Shown: positions 1 through 8,761 of the stretch, in pieces
Layout: each line of letters opens with the position of its first letter
Numbering within the stretch: position 1 is the first letter of the stretch
Assembly: GCF_030704305.1 (NCBI RefSeq)
Contig: NZ_CP131935.1
Coordinates: 4,836,001 to 4,900,000, forward strand
DNA length: 64,000 nucleotides
DNA from: Massilia sp. R2A-15
GTDB taxonomy: Bacteria; Pseudomonadota; Gammaproteobacteria; Burkholderiales; Burkholderiaceae_D
Reading direction: 5' to 3'
Notes under the pieces: generated by a model
The model's database searches: none
The model's input: the letters and a program-made list of their open reading frames with translations, nothing else
What the model was told of the DNA's origin: nothing
Translations under genes and position numbers: made by a program

Positions 1-2
1 AC

Positions 3-3000
3 CCGCGTCCTCTTCTAACCGAGTGGACCGTGCGGGAAATCTCCGCTTTGCTGGAGCGTCCACTATTTGCGGCCGCGGGATATGGACGTGTTCGCTTTCG
101 ACATCGCTCAGTACTAGAATATCTGGCGGCTTGCGAAGTCCATCAGCTGGTCGAAAGCGGCAAACTTTCACTGAGCGCTGGCTATCGACTACTGTTCGGG
201 CTGACCGACGCGAACGAACGGGTATTGAAACCGTCCATGCGCCCGGTAGCCGGCTGGCTAGCGCTACTACGGCAGGATGTGTTCGATGAAATTCTCAAGG
301 TCGAGTCCAGCACGTTGCTGATCTACGGCGATCCGGAGTCGCTGATGGACCACCAGCGTCAGCGCGCGCTGCTTAGTTTCGTAGTTATGTATGGAAAAGG
401 ACGGTGGCGCGGTGTTCGCGTGCCCGATATCCAGATAGAGCGTCTTGCTCAACCGTCGCTCGCCCAGACTGTACTCGATGTGTGGCGCGACGGCGTTGAA
501 AACCCGGAAGTTAGAAATCTGCTGATACAACTCGTTTCGGTCGGAAAATTCAGGACGTGTGCCGACCTCATGGCCAGCCTCGCCTCGACGGTGGATTCCA
601 GTCCGGAAGAACGGTTTGATGCAATTGCAGCCCTCGCCGGGCTAGCGGATCCGCGCACACCAGCATTGATTGAAGCGGCCCTCGCCTCTGGCCCGAACTG
701 GAGCGCCGAGCTAGCGGGATGGATCGCAACCGCGCTTTATCCTGAACACGTCACTGACACTCAACTGCTGGAGATCGCGGCCCGTCTGCCTTTCCGGACG
801 CGGAGACTGGGGGATTATGCAGCTCGGATGGCGTCGCGCATCGACATGGCGACTGTCAGCAGTACACGCCTCGAGTCACTTCTTTCGGGTCTTTTAGCGC
901 AGGCAGAGAAGACCATCGTGGTAGTGGACGACGAGCTCCGTGACAGCGAGACTTCCATGGAACTGTCGCCCCTGCTTGCAGCGGCTAGCATACGTCTGCT
1001 GAAGGTCAAAGTCGTCAGTCGTGAGGTATTACGCTCGTCTGTTATGATCATTCGCCTTGCCGATGACGTAGCGAGCAGCTCTCGCCGCGACGAATTGCGT
1101 CAGCTTCTCAACGCGCTTCCGTACGGGGCTCGCCGGGAAATATGCGAAATCGACCTGCACTGCCTTGAACGGCTAAAACTGGGTGCAGATACAACTCACT
1201 GGCTCGGGAAGTTGCTCTGGCAAGGGCCCATTGAGTATTCGGAAAGGGACCTCCCGTGGATTATCGAGGCACTGGGCGACGGACAAACGCTACATACGCA
1301 TCGACAGGCGCTGCTTGAGCTTGCCGTATATTTGGCGACACAAGACGGTGAGACGTCAAAAACAGCAGAGATGCGGGCTGCTGTAGCAGACTCATCCTCT
1401 TTACTCGCTCAGCTTGTTGAAGCAGTTGCATCCAAGAAGCCCAACGAACAGTTCCTGAAAATGATGGAGGACGAGCGGAAGAGGAAGGAAACGCAACTGA
1501 AGAAATCAGCGGACGAGGCGGCAGCCTGGATGGAATTCTGGCGCGAGCTTGCTAACCAGCCTTCTGTGGCATTGGCCCCAGAGCGTCAGAAAAGCACGAT
1601 TTGGAAGCTTGGCATTCTGCTTCGCAAGACAGGCGACACAATGCGTTGGAACCGTGTCTTTCTGGAAAAGCATTTTGGTCGTATCGCGACTGACGCCCTT
1701 CGCATTGCACTGATGTCGTACTGGCGTACCATGGTGCCGTCTGTAGGTAGCGAGCGTAAGGCTGACGAAAAAAATACCTATCTCGTGGTCTGGACACTCG
1801 GGTTGTTGGGAATTTATGCAGAGGCTGAGGATCCGGCATGGAGCCAGCATTTGAGCGACCGCGAAGCGGTCCTCGTAGCGCGATATGCGCTGATCGAACT
1901 GAATGGATTTCCTGCCTGGCTGCGTGATGCCGCCAGCAATTGTCCATCACAGATTGATACCGTGATTGGCGGTGAGCTCGATGAGGATCTTGATGCGCTT
2001 GGTAGCGACGTAGTCCCACATAGCAGCTTGCTCCAGGCGCTCCGCTATGGTCCTGCGAACGTCGCGCTGTTGCTGCAACCGCGGCTCCTCAAATGGCTGA
2101 ATGGCCCGGCAAAGGTGCTAATGCTGGGACCATACAACGCTTCGTCGGAAAATGGGCTTCACCAAGTGCTGCAAATCCTCATGACGCATGGCGATGCGGC
2201 AGCACGGAATAACGTGGAAAGCATCGCCACTCAACAAATTGCCAGTTGTGGGAGCACATATCTCGGCTTATGGATGCCGGTCCTTTGCGCATTAAATCCA
2301 AACGTGGGTATAGCCCATTTATTGCGGCTGTTGAAGAGGCTTCCGGTCGAGAAAGAGGGCGAAGCCGTCGAGTTGATCGCTAGCCTCGTCGATTCCCGTC
2401 GAGCGCATGACCTTGATAACTTCAGTGCGTTGACGGACATCGATCGTCTGATGGAATTGACAGCTGAAGTCTATCGTCATGTCCGTCCTGACATCGACGT
2501 TGTCCACGTCGGCGCCTACTCGCGCGGAAACCGAGACTACGCCGAGGATGCGCGGCGGTACATTTTTGAAGCTTTCATGCGGCGATCAGGGCCCAAAGCG
2601 CTGCAGGCGAAGCTAGCCTTGGCGGAACTTCCTAACTTCGACTATCTCCGCGACCGAATTCGAGAGGTTGCGAGGGAAAGACTTGCGGCCGAGGTCGACC
2701 AAGGTGTGTCGGAAATCCCTGAGATCGCGAGCCTGTTTAACGGAAAAGACCTTCCCCCTAAAACCGGCAGCGCAATGGCGCAAGTGCTCGTTGATCGGCT
2801 TGATGATTTGCAGGCACTTATGCTTGCCGATACGAGTCCACGTGCGGCGTGGGCAGCAGTCCAAGATGAAAACACGCTCCGACCCGCGATCGCTCGTGAA
2901 TTTCTTCACATGGCAAATGGCGCATATACCGTTGACCAGGAAGCGGTCACGGCCGACGGAAAGGAGACGGACATTCGCTTTCGAACGCCTCCGGATTTAC

Positions 3001-3347
3001 AGGCAACTATCGAGTTGAAAATTGGCGAAAAAGACCGTTCGGCAAAAGACTTGTGCGATACCATCGAAATGCAGCTTGTGAACAAGTATATGGCGTATTC
3101 GCAAGCACGGACAGGATGCCTGCTGGTCACCATAGCCGATCCTAAGCGGCGTTGGAAACATCCTGACACCGGTCGCTTGATCGATCACGTTAAATTGCAG
3201 GAGCTGCTCGATGTGGCCGCTCAGGCCGCACAACAGCGCCTCGGTGGGACTGCCCGTGTGCTTGCGCGCGTGCTTGACCTGACTCCCCGACTTGGTGTCG
3301 AAGGTGCATCAACTCAAACGCCGGACGGCACAGTAAAAAATATGTGA
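3..3347 (+). CDS. STAND/NACHT-type large protein, 3' part, with C-terminal PD-(D/E)XK-like nuclease motif
   Basis: The reading frame is open from the first complete codon at position 3, so the gene is cut by the window edge; the GTG at 30 is only the first possible start seen. At 96-131 it encodes FRHRSVLEYLAA, the kind of motif that follows the NTPase module in NACHT/STAND proteins. About 900 helical residues come next, plausibly HEAT-like repeats serving as a sensor. Near the C terminus (residues counted from GTG 30) D981, then E995-L-K997, then Q1015 and Y1020 fit a PD-(D/E)XK nuclease core of D-x13-ELK form followed by a Q/Y helix. By analogy with antiviral STAND ATPases such as Avs and bNACHT, it may sense phage and cut nucleic acid, though Avs effectors are usually N-terminal. 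The ATPase motifs lie outside the window. GC content looks lower than in flanking genes, suggesting transfer. Confidence 0.6.
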   Translation, partial: PRPLLTEWTVREISALLERPLFAAAGYGRVRFRHRSVLEYLAACEVHQLVESGKLSLSAGYRLLFGLTDANERVLKPSMRPVAGWLALLRQDVFDEILKVESSTLLIYGDPESLMDHQRQRALLSFVVMYGKGRWRGVRVPDIQIERLAQPSLAQTVLDVWRDGVENPEVRNLLIQLVSVGKFRTCADLMASLASTVDSSPEERFDAIAALAGLADPRTPALIEAALASGPNWSAELAGWIATALYPEHVTDTQLLEIAARLPFRTRRLGDYAARMASRIDMATVSSTRLESLLSGLLAQAEKTIVVVDDELRDSETSMELSPLLAAASIRLLKVKVVSREVLRSSVMIIRLADDVASSSRRDELRQLLNALPYGARREICEIDLHCLERLKLGADTTHWLGKLLWQGPIEYSERDLPWIIEALGDGQTLHTHRQALLELAVYLATQDGETSKTAEMRAAVADSSSLLAQLVEAVASKKPNEQFLKMMEDERKRKETQLKKSADEAAAWMEFWRELANQPSVALAPERQKSTIWKLGILLRKTGDTMRWNRVFLEKHFGRIATDALRIALMSYWRTMVPSVGSERKADEKNTYLVVWTLGLLGIYAEAEDPAWSQHLSDREAVLVARYALIELNGFPAWLRDAASNCPSQIDTVIGGELDEDLDALGSDVVPHSSLLQALRYGPANVALLLQPRLLKWLNGPAKVLMLGPYNASSENGLHQVLQILMTHGDAAARNNVESIATQQIASCGSTYLGLWMPVLCALNPNVGIAHLLRLLKRLPVEKEGEAVELIASLVDSRRAHDLDNFSALTDIDRLMELTAEVYRHVRPDIDVVHVGAYSRGNRDYAEDARRYIFEAFMRRSGPKALQAKLALAELPNFDYLRDRIREVARERLAAEVDQGVSEIPEIASLFNGKDLPPKTGSAMAQVLVDRLDDLQALMLADTSPRAAWAAVQDENTLRPAIAREFLHMANGAYTVDQEAVTADGKETDIRFRTPPDLQATIELKIGEKDRSAKDLCDTIEMQLVNKYMAYSQARTGCLLVTIADPKRRWKHPDTGRLIDHVKLQELLDVAAQAAQQRLGGTARVLARVLDLTPRLGVEGASTQTPDGTVKNM

Positions 3348-3354
3348 ATCGAGG

Positions 3355-3540
3355 TCATTTCAGAAATGACGACGGATCTTCGTAACTGCTCTCGCGCCTC
3401 GATGTTTGAGATGTCCGATGCTGGCACCAGCGCCGGCCGCGCCGCGCGAATGCAAAATGGGCCAGCGCTTGGCCATCGGTCACCGTCGTAACGCGATCCA
3501 GTTCGCCGGCGATCGATAGGGTGGGCGCTGAGATGAACCC
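3355..3540 (-). pseudogene. Alpha/beta-hydrolase C-terminal remnant, frameshifted
   Basis: Read on the minus strand, 3540 down to about 3440 encodes SAPTLSIAGELDRVTTVTDG, the segment around the catalytic acid of PcaD-like alpha/beta hydrolases. Around 3430 the frame changes, and the next frame gives PALVPASDISNIEAR, the family's C-terminal segment. The position that normally holds the catalytic His (ASHISN) reads D. No start or N-terminal half is visible. I take this as a decayed 3-oxoadipate-enol-lactonase-like gene. The rest of 3348-3708 shows no supported gene. Confidence 0.55.
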
Positions 3541-3708
3541 AAGTTCGTTACTCGGCCTTGGGTCCGTAACGTTTCGTTTGCTGCACACTAGGGGCAGGAA
3601 TCGGCAACCCAAAGCGGAAGTTGGACCAAATACCTTGTGTCGATATGCAAGCGGAGGTGGACCGCTCCAAAAATTCCTCAAGCGAACGGCCAGACAGGAT
3701 AAGGCACG

Positions 3709-4143
3709 ATGGCATTAACCGGATTGAATCACCTAACGCTTGCAGTGAGGGACTTGCCGACCGGCGTGGCGTTCTATGTCGAGGTATTGGGATTTGTTCG
3801 CCGGGCCCAGTGGGATGCCGGCGCCTACCTCACCTTGGGCGACCTCTGGCTGTGCCTGACGATGGACGCTGGCGGCCAGGCCGCTCCAGCAAACACTTAC
3901 ACGCACTTTGCTTTTTCTATCGCGCAGGAAGCGTTTCCGGAGTTTTGCCTGCGGTTGAAGGCGGCCGGCGTGACGCAATGGCGCAGCAACGCCAGCGAGG
4001 GCGATTCGATCTACTTTCTTGATCCGGATGGACATCGACTCGAAGCGCATGTCGGTACGCTTGCCAATCGCCTGGTGCAATGCCGCAGGCAGCCGTATGC
4101 CGGGATGCGCTTTTTCGATGACGAAGGCGCCGAAACGGTATGA
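3709..4143 (+). CDS. fosA: FosA-like fosfomycin-modifying glutathione transferase
   Basis: This 144-residue VOC-fold protein matches the FosA pattern throughout: GLNHLTLAV at the N terminus, TYTHFAF in the middle and [21 protein letters not shown] toward the C terminus, ending with PYAGMRFF. FosA adds glutathione to C1 of fosfomycin using Mn and K ions. The metal ligands expected in the family are visible as H8, H66 and E112, and the catalytic Thr is T10. A ribosome-binding site (AAGG at 3701) precedes the ATG. Length agrees with FosA (about 135-145 residues). It shares an ATGA overlap with the next gene. A related VOC enzyme with another electrophile remains possible. Confidence 0.85.
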   Translation: MALTGLNHLTLAVRDLPTGVAFYVEVLGFVRRAQWDAGAYLTLGDLWLCLTMDAGGQAAPANTYTHFAFSIAQEAFPEFCLRLKAAGVTQWRSNASEGDSIYFLDPDGHRLEAHVGTLANRLVQCRRQPYAGMRFFDDEGAETV

Positions 4144-5012
4144 AAAAACTGTTTGTGCCTGTTTCGGCCAGCACCGCGGCCGGCCTGCTGAACGAAGATC
4201 TGGTCGCCATCTTCCACCATTCTTCCTTTACTGACATCGTGGTGATGGACGGCGCGAGTTCTGTAGCCGACCAGGCCTATATCGATGTCGACGGGAGCGA
4301 TGCCGCCTGGTTCGTTGGCGCCTTTGCGCGTTCATTGGCCGATTTCATCGGGGAGGACAGGCCGCAGCGCGACAGCGTCCTCGCTGCGCTGGACCACGTC
4401 GCCGCCGGCTTCCGAAGCCGCATGGCTGGCAGTGAAATGCCCTTGCATGCCTACCCCATTGCCGCGCTAACCTGGGTAAGGGTTCGTCCCGGCGGAGGCG
4501 GCGGAGCCACGCTCGAACTGTACTTCCTGGGCGACTGCAAGACGCTGCTGCGCCATGCCGATGGGCGCGTCGAAGACCTCGATGCCTGGGTCAATCCGCA
4601 GGAAGCCATTCTGCGCGACGAGATCGCGCGGCTCGCCGGCGAAGGCGTGCACGATCCGGCATGCCGGCGCGCGCGTCTCCTTCCCATGCTTCGGCAGCGC
4701 CGTGAATACCAGAACACGTGCACGGCGCCGGCCTCGCTGTGCCTGGAACCGCGCGGTCAATTTGACGCACGCGAATCCACGGTACACGTCGCGCCGGGCG
4801 CAGCCCTGCTGGTGATGACGGATGGGTTTTATCGGCTGGTCGACACGTACAAATGCGATTCACCCGCAAGCTTGATGCAACAGTGTATCGACGACGGCGT
4901 CGATGCCGTCATGCGCAAGCTGCGCTGCTTCGAAGCAGCCGGCGCCTCGGCGAATGGGGTGGTCAAAAGCCAGGACGACGCTTCGGCCGTGCTTTGTCGA
5001 TTCGATGTTTAA
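4140..5012 (+). CDS. PP2C-like protein phosphatase
   Basis: This 290-residue soluble protein has the scattered signature of PP2C Ser/Thr phosphatases: N18-E19-D20 near the N terminus, VVMDGAS with D37, GDC at 131-133, MTDGF with D228, and QDDASAV with D279/D280 near the C terminus. These acidic residues are where PP2C enzymes bind their two metal ions. No membrane segment or kinase partner is visible nearby. Its ATG overlaps the fosA stop by four bases, so the two genes are probably translationally coupled. Substrate unknown. The fold call is fairly secure; catalytic competence is inferred from retained acidic residues. Confidence 0.7.
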   Translation: MKKLFVPVSASTAAGLLNEDLVAIFHHSSFTDIVVMDGASSVADQAYIDVDGSDAAWFVGAFARSLADFIGEDRPQRDSVLAALDHVAAGFRSRMAGSEMPLHAYPIAALTWVRVRPGGGGGATLELYFLGDCKTLLRHADGRVEDLDAWVNPQEAILRDEIARLAGEGVHDPACRRARLLPMLRQRREYQNTCTAPASLCLEPRGQFDARESTVHVAPGAALLVMTDGFYRLVDTYKCDSPASLMQQCIDDGVDAVMRKLRCFEAAGASANGVVKSQDDASAVLCRFDV

Positions 5013-5025
5013 CTATTCTTTGCCA

Positions 5026-5253
5026 TCATGGGAAGGGCAAGTCCAAACCGACCTTCCTGCCAAGGAAGAGGGTGAGGAGCACCAAGCCCAGGACCGAAAG
5101 CACGAAGACTGCGCTTATCTTGCCGACCGCGAGTAGCACCGCGCGCTTCTCGTTCTGCTCTTGATCGTAATGCCACTTGATGGCGAAGAACATGCCGGTG
5201 CCGAGCACGAGCGCCTTGAACGCAACCAAGGCTACAGGGATCCAATCCATCAT
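5026..5253 (-). CDS. Small two-helix membrane protein, function unknown
   Basis: The ATG at 5253 is chosen because GGAG lies nine bases upstream; the frame also extends to a TTG at 5283. The 75-residue product starts MMDWIPVALVAFKALVLG, has a first hydrophobic stretch at about residues 3-25, a charged loop (KWHYDQEQNEKR), and a second hydrophobic stretch at about 41-63. Both ends are probably on the same side of the membrane. It is convergent with the phosphatase gene, 13 bases apart. I do not recognise the family. Confidence 0.5.
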   Translation of the reverse strand: MMDWIPVALVAFKALVLGTGMFFAIKWHYDQEQNEKRAVLLAVGKISAVFVLSVLGLVLLTLFLGRKVGLDLPFP

Positions 5254-5481
5254 TCTGAGTATCTCCAGGCTATTACTTGACAATGTCTATCGTGAGGAGC
5301 ATTACCTCAAACGCCGCTTCAGCAGCTACCCAGGCGTCCTGCTTGAATCCATGCATGGATGGTATTGCTGCGCGGTCCAAGGCATCTTACTTGAAAACCT
5401 TTTCTATACATTGGGACAAATTGTCTCAGTTGCAAACCATGCAAGACAATTCCGCTTTCCCGCTGACCCCGGATATGCACG

Positions 5482-7308
5482 CTACTTGTCCTGCTTGAGC
5501 GGCTTGTCCTTGTCGATCACTTCGCGGCAATCGCCCTTGAAGGTCGCGTTGTCGTAATTGGTCCAGCCGTAGCTGTCGACCAGCCGCTTGTGATGCCTGA
5601 ACTGCGCGTTCAGGAAACTCCATTCCAGCGTATCGCCCGGATACCGGATGTCGCCCATGTCGAGCAGGGTGTGGAACATGTTCTCTGTCGCCAGCCGCTC
5701 GCCCTTGTGCAGGGCCAGCTGCTCGACCTTGCCCGGATAGCGCGCCTGGTACTGGTCCGAATACCAGACGAACGCCGGCACATGAAACTCGAACTGCGTG
5801 TTGTGACCGTGGAAGGCCAGCCGGCAGCTGTTGTCGTACAGCGTCTGCCCGTGGTCGGACACGTAGAGCATCGCCGCGCGCTGCTGCGACTGCTTCATCT
5901 GGCCGATCAGCTGGTCGAGGAACCAGTCGGTATACAAGATGCTGCTGTCGTAGCTGTTGTTCAGCTGCGGCTTGATCTTCACGTCCGTGTAGACCGGCTT
6001 GTCGATGCCGAACAGCGAAGGCTGCCACTGGTCGAACTGCTTCGGATAGCGCTGGCTGTAGTTCCAGTGACTGCCCAGCGAGTGCACCACGATCAGCTTC
6101 TTGGGCGCCTTGTCGGCCAGCGCGTTCCTGAACGGATCGAACAGCACCTGGTCGAAGTTCGAGCTGTTGGTGAAGCCGCCCAGGTTGAGGAACTCGACCA
6201 CGTCCGCTTCCTTGGCGAACACCGACACCGGCGTGTCGAATTTGCCGAACGAGATCTGGTTCGACAGCCAGAAGGTCTTGAAGCCGGCTTCCTTGTATGC
6301 GGTGATGAAGGACTTCTCCGAGAAGCCGTCCTTCAGGCTCTGCGTGGCGCGCTTGCGCGAAATGATGACGGGCACCGACAGGCGCGTCGCCGACACCGCG
6401 GTGACCACGTCCGGCAGCGCCACCAGGTTCGCTTCCTGGCGCAGCAGCGGATTGGTGTCGCGCTCGTAGCCGTTCAGGCTCCAGCGGTCGGCGCGCGACG
6501 ACTCGCCGAGCACCAGCACCACCGTCTCCGGTTCGGCGTCGGGCGACTGCTGGTGCGCGCCGAAGCGGAAGCTGGCGCTGCGCCGGCCCAGTTCGGCCAG
6601 GTAGACGCGCTCTTTGTAGAAATCGACGCCGCGCGACGCCAGGCCGAACGGCCAGGACTGGGCGAACGCGTCGAATTCGACCGGCAGCCTGGCCCAGCGC
6701 GCCAGCGGCGGCAGCTTCAGACCGGTACGGCCGGCCGCCTTGGGCGCGGAATCCTTCTCCACGCTGGCCTTGACCAGCTCGACGCTGGACTTGGCGGGGG
6801 CCGGCTTCGGCGCGATGCCGAACTCGTCGCCGTACGCCCAGACCGAGGCGCCCGCCGCCAGCACGGCCAGCGCCACCCAGCGCGAGCTGTCGGTCCAGTC
6901 CAAGGAGCGGGTCCCGCGCGCCGCGCGCAAGCTTGCCACGAACCAGGCGACCGCGCCGATCATCACGGCGGCCATCAGCCAGACCTTCTGGCCGAGGAAT
7001 TCGAGCGCCTCCTTCGGGCTGGTCTCGGCGATGATGCCCAGGTGATGGGTGGAGATGCCCTGGCCGTAGTAGGTAATGAGGTACAGCTCGGTGGGCAGGG
7101 CGAGGAAGGCGGGCGCCAGCAGCCAGTGGAAATACGCCGGGCGCTTGAACGCCGCCCAGATGGCGACCCAGGCGATGACTTCGATGCCGGCCAGCTGCCA
7201 CGGCCGCTCCACGCGCTGGCCGAGCAGCAGCGGCACGAACGGCACCGCCGACAGCGCTATATAAGTAAGCAGCAGGAACAGGTGAGCGGGGCGCAGCAGG
7301 GATCGCAT
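5482..7308 (-). CDS. Phosphoethanolamine transferase-like membrane sulfatase-family enzyme
   Basis: The 608-residue product (start at 7308; 7350 is also possible) has several N-terminal membrane helices to about residue 160, then a periplasmic alkaline-phosphatase/sulfatase-fold domain. The motif VLGESSRADRWSLNGYERD (about 267-284) is the nucleophile block of EptA/CptA/OpgE-type transferases, which move phosphoethanolamine to lipid A, LPS core or glucans. S270 occupies the position that is Thr in EptA. YVSDHGQTLYDN and AFHGHNTQFEFHVPAF carry the Asp and His zinc ligands. No obvious Shine-Dalgarno site was found at either start. Exact acceptor unknown; polymyxin resistance is possible but unproven. 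Confidence 0.75.
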   Translation of the reverse strand: MRSLLRPAHLFLLLTYIALSAVPFVPLLLGQRVERPWQLAGIEVIAWVAIWAAFKRPAYFHWLLAPAFLALPTELYLITYYGQGISTHHLGIIAETSPKEALEFLGQKVWLMAAVMIGAVAWFVASLRAARGTRSLDWTDSSRWVALAVLAAGASVWAYGDEFGIAPKPAPAKSSVELVKASVEKDSAPKAAGRTGLKLPPLARWARLPVEFDAFAQSWPFGLASRGVDFYKERVYLAELGRRSASFRFGAHQQSPDAEPETVVLVLGESSRADRWSLNGYERDTNPLLRQEANLVALPDVVTAVSATRLSVPVIISRKRATQSLKDGFSEKSFITAYKEAGFKTFWLSNQISFGKFDTPVSVFAKEADVVEFLNLGGFTNSSNFDQVLFDPFRNALADKAPKKLIVVHSLGSHWNYSQRYPKQFDQWQPSLFGIDKPVYTDVKIKPQLNNSYDSSILYTDWFLDQLIGQMKQSQQRAAMLYVSDHGQTLYDNSCRLAFHGHNTQFEFHVPAFVWYSDQYQARYPGKVEQLALHKGERLATENMFHTLLDMGDIRYPGDTLEWSFLNAQFRHHKRLVDSYGWTNYDNATFKGDCREVIDKDKPLKQDK

Positions 7309-7432
7309 GAATTGGCGGAATCGGGGAAAGGCGCCTATTATCTGACACATTGGCGCTGTCGGGGGCTGGTCCCGCGCAGCGACGGGGACGCCGAGTCCCG
7401 ATCTCGGCGGTATGGCGCGCAAACAACAAAAT

Positions 7433-7460
7433 GGGATCAGGTCCGCAGGACCAGACCCCC
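7433..7460. repeat. REP-like palindrome, copy 1
   Basis: An imperfect palindrome with core GGTCCGCAGGACC flanked by GGGATCA and AGACCCC. Two further copies occur at 30747-30773 and 30798-30824, about 23 kb away, always between genes. This copy sits just upstream of the rpsL promoter. Confidence 0.7.
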
Positions 7461-7488
7461 ACTGCCGGTTTGCCAACCGGTAAACCTG

Positions 7489-7517
7489 TTGACCCACCCT
7501 GCGAACGGGCTTATACT
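7489..7517 (+). promoter_or_regulatory. Sigma-70 promoter of the str operon
   Basis: TTGACC (7489-7494) and TATACT (7512-7517) are separated by 17 bp, close to the sigma-70 consensus. The expected start of transcription lies about 150 bases before rpsL. Confidence 0.8.
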
Positions 7518-7676
7518 CGCGAGTTCTCGAATTTATTCTGCACATCGAACGCATTGACGGCCGCTCCCTTGCTGAGTGGCTATTCGCGCCTCCCTTGTCA
7601 GTAAGTACGGGCTAGGTTTTAGTCCCCGGGCGTCAGCCCGGGTTATTCATGTTGTATCTTTGTTGGATTTATAACG

Positions 7677-8060
7677 ATGCCAACCATCAATCAACTGATT
7701 CGCAATCCACGCGTCGCCCTGACCGTGAAGAGCAAATCGCCGGCGCTGGAAAACAGCCCGCAAAAACGTGGTGTCTGCACCCGTGTGTACACGACGACTC
7801 CAAAGAAGCCAAACTCGGCTCTGCGTAAAGTCGCCAAAGTTCGCCTGACCAACGGTTTCGAAGTCATTTCGTACATCGGCGGTGAAGGCCACAACCTGCA
7901 AGAACACAGTGTCGTGCTGCTGCGCGGCGGCCGTGTGAAAGACTTGCCGGGTGTGCGTTACCACATGGTTCGCGGTGCACTGGATACCCAGGGCGTTAAA
8001 GACCGTAAGCAAGCTCGTTCCAAGTACGGCACGAAGCGCGCTAAAGCTGGTAAGAAGTAA
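7677..8060 (+). CDS. rpsL: 30S ribosomal protein S12
   Basis: The 127-residue product is S12, which sits at the decoding centre of the 30S subunit and helps check codon-anticodon pairing. [14 protein letters not shown] and [13 protein letters not shown] are the two universally conserved loops. K43 and K88, the residues changed in classical streptomycin resistance, are both wild-type Lys. It is the first gene of the str operon, behind a strong promoter, with rpsG 116 bases downstream. Confidence 0.98.
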   Translation: MPTINQLIRNPRVALTVKSKSPALENSPQKRGVCTRVYTTTPKKPNSALRKVAKVRLTNGFEVISYIGGEGHNLQEHSVVLLRGGRVKDLPGVRYHMVRGALDTQGVKDRKQARSKYGTKRAKAGKK

Positions 8061-8176
8061 TTCTCTTACCCATTAATTGAGTTGAACCGATCGTAATGGT
8101 CGAGTAAGTGGTGGCTATGATGGCCTACCGCGAGTGCTGCCTTAGCGCGCTCAACTGAAGACTGAAAGGAATTGAA

Positions 8177-8647
8177 ATGCCACGTCGTCGTGAAGTCCCC
8201 AAGCGCGATATCCTGCCTGATCCAAAATTCGGCAATACGGATGTCGCCAAGTTCGTCAACGTTCTGATGTTGTCCGGCAAGAAGTCGGTCGCTGAAAACA
8301 TCATCTACGGTGCTTTCGAGCACATCAAGCAAAAATCGGGCAAGGATCCGCTCGAAGTGTTCGCCCTGGCGATCAACAACGCCAAGCCAATGGTTGAGGT
8401 AAAATCGCGCCGCGTCGGCGGTGCCAACTACCAGGTGCCAGTCGAAGTGCGTCCAGTCCGTCGTATGGCCCTGTCCATGCGCTGGCTGCGCGAAGCTGCC
8501 AACAAGCGCAGCGAGAAGTCGATGCCACAGCGCCTCGGTGGCGAACTGATGGAAGCCGCAGAAATGCGTGGCGGCGCAATGAAGAAGCGTGACGAAGTTC
8601 ACCGCATGGCTGAAGCGAACAAGGCGTTCTCGCACTTCCGCTTCTAA
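8177..8647 (+). CDS. rpsG: 30S ribosomal protein S7
   Basis: The 156-residue product starts [19 protein letters not shown] and is typical S7, a primary assembly protein that nucleates the head of the 30S subunit by binding the 3' major domain of 16S rRNA. AAAGGA precedes the ATG. It is the second gene of the str operon. In E. coli, S7 represses translation of this operon at the rpsL-rpsG gap; the 116-base gap here leaves room for such a site, but I could not identify the structure. Confidence 0.98.
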   Translation: MPRRREVPKRDILPDPKFGNTDVAKFVNVLMLSGKKSVAENIIYGAFEHIKQKSGKDPLEVFALAINNAKPMVEVKSRRVGGANYQVPVEVRPVRRMALSMRWLREAANKRSEKSMPQRLGGELMEAAEMRGGAMKKRDEVHRMAEANKAFSHFRF

Positions 8648-8761
8648 TCATTTGGCCAACCCCTTTCGGGGGCGCGGCCATGTATCTGTTGTTCGAGGCC
8701 GGGCTCATTTTGTTTTCAAAATGCCGCTCGGTTTTGTCCATTCAAAGATTTAGGAATATTT

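Larger units (their letters stand above)
7309..7676. other. Divergent intergenic region upstream of rpsL
   Basis: This 368-base gap separates the minus-strand transferase gene from rpsL. It contains one REP-like palindrome (7433-7460), a near-consensus promoter (7489-7517) and about 160 bases of rpsL leader. No gene is supported here; the upstream extension of the transferase frame into this region is probably untranslated. Confidence 0.6.

Noticed and set aside
5284..5481. Short frames between the small membrane protein and the transferase gene
   Set aside because: The frames are below 75 codons, contain no recognisable motif and lack ribosome-binding sites. I see no supported feature in this gap.
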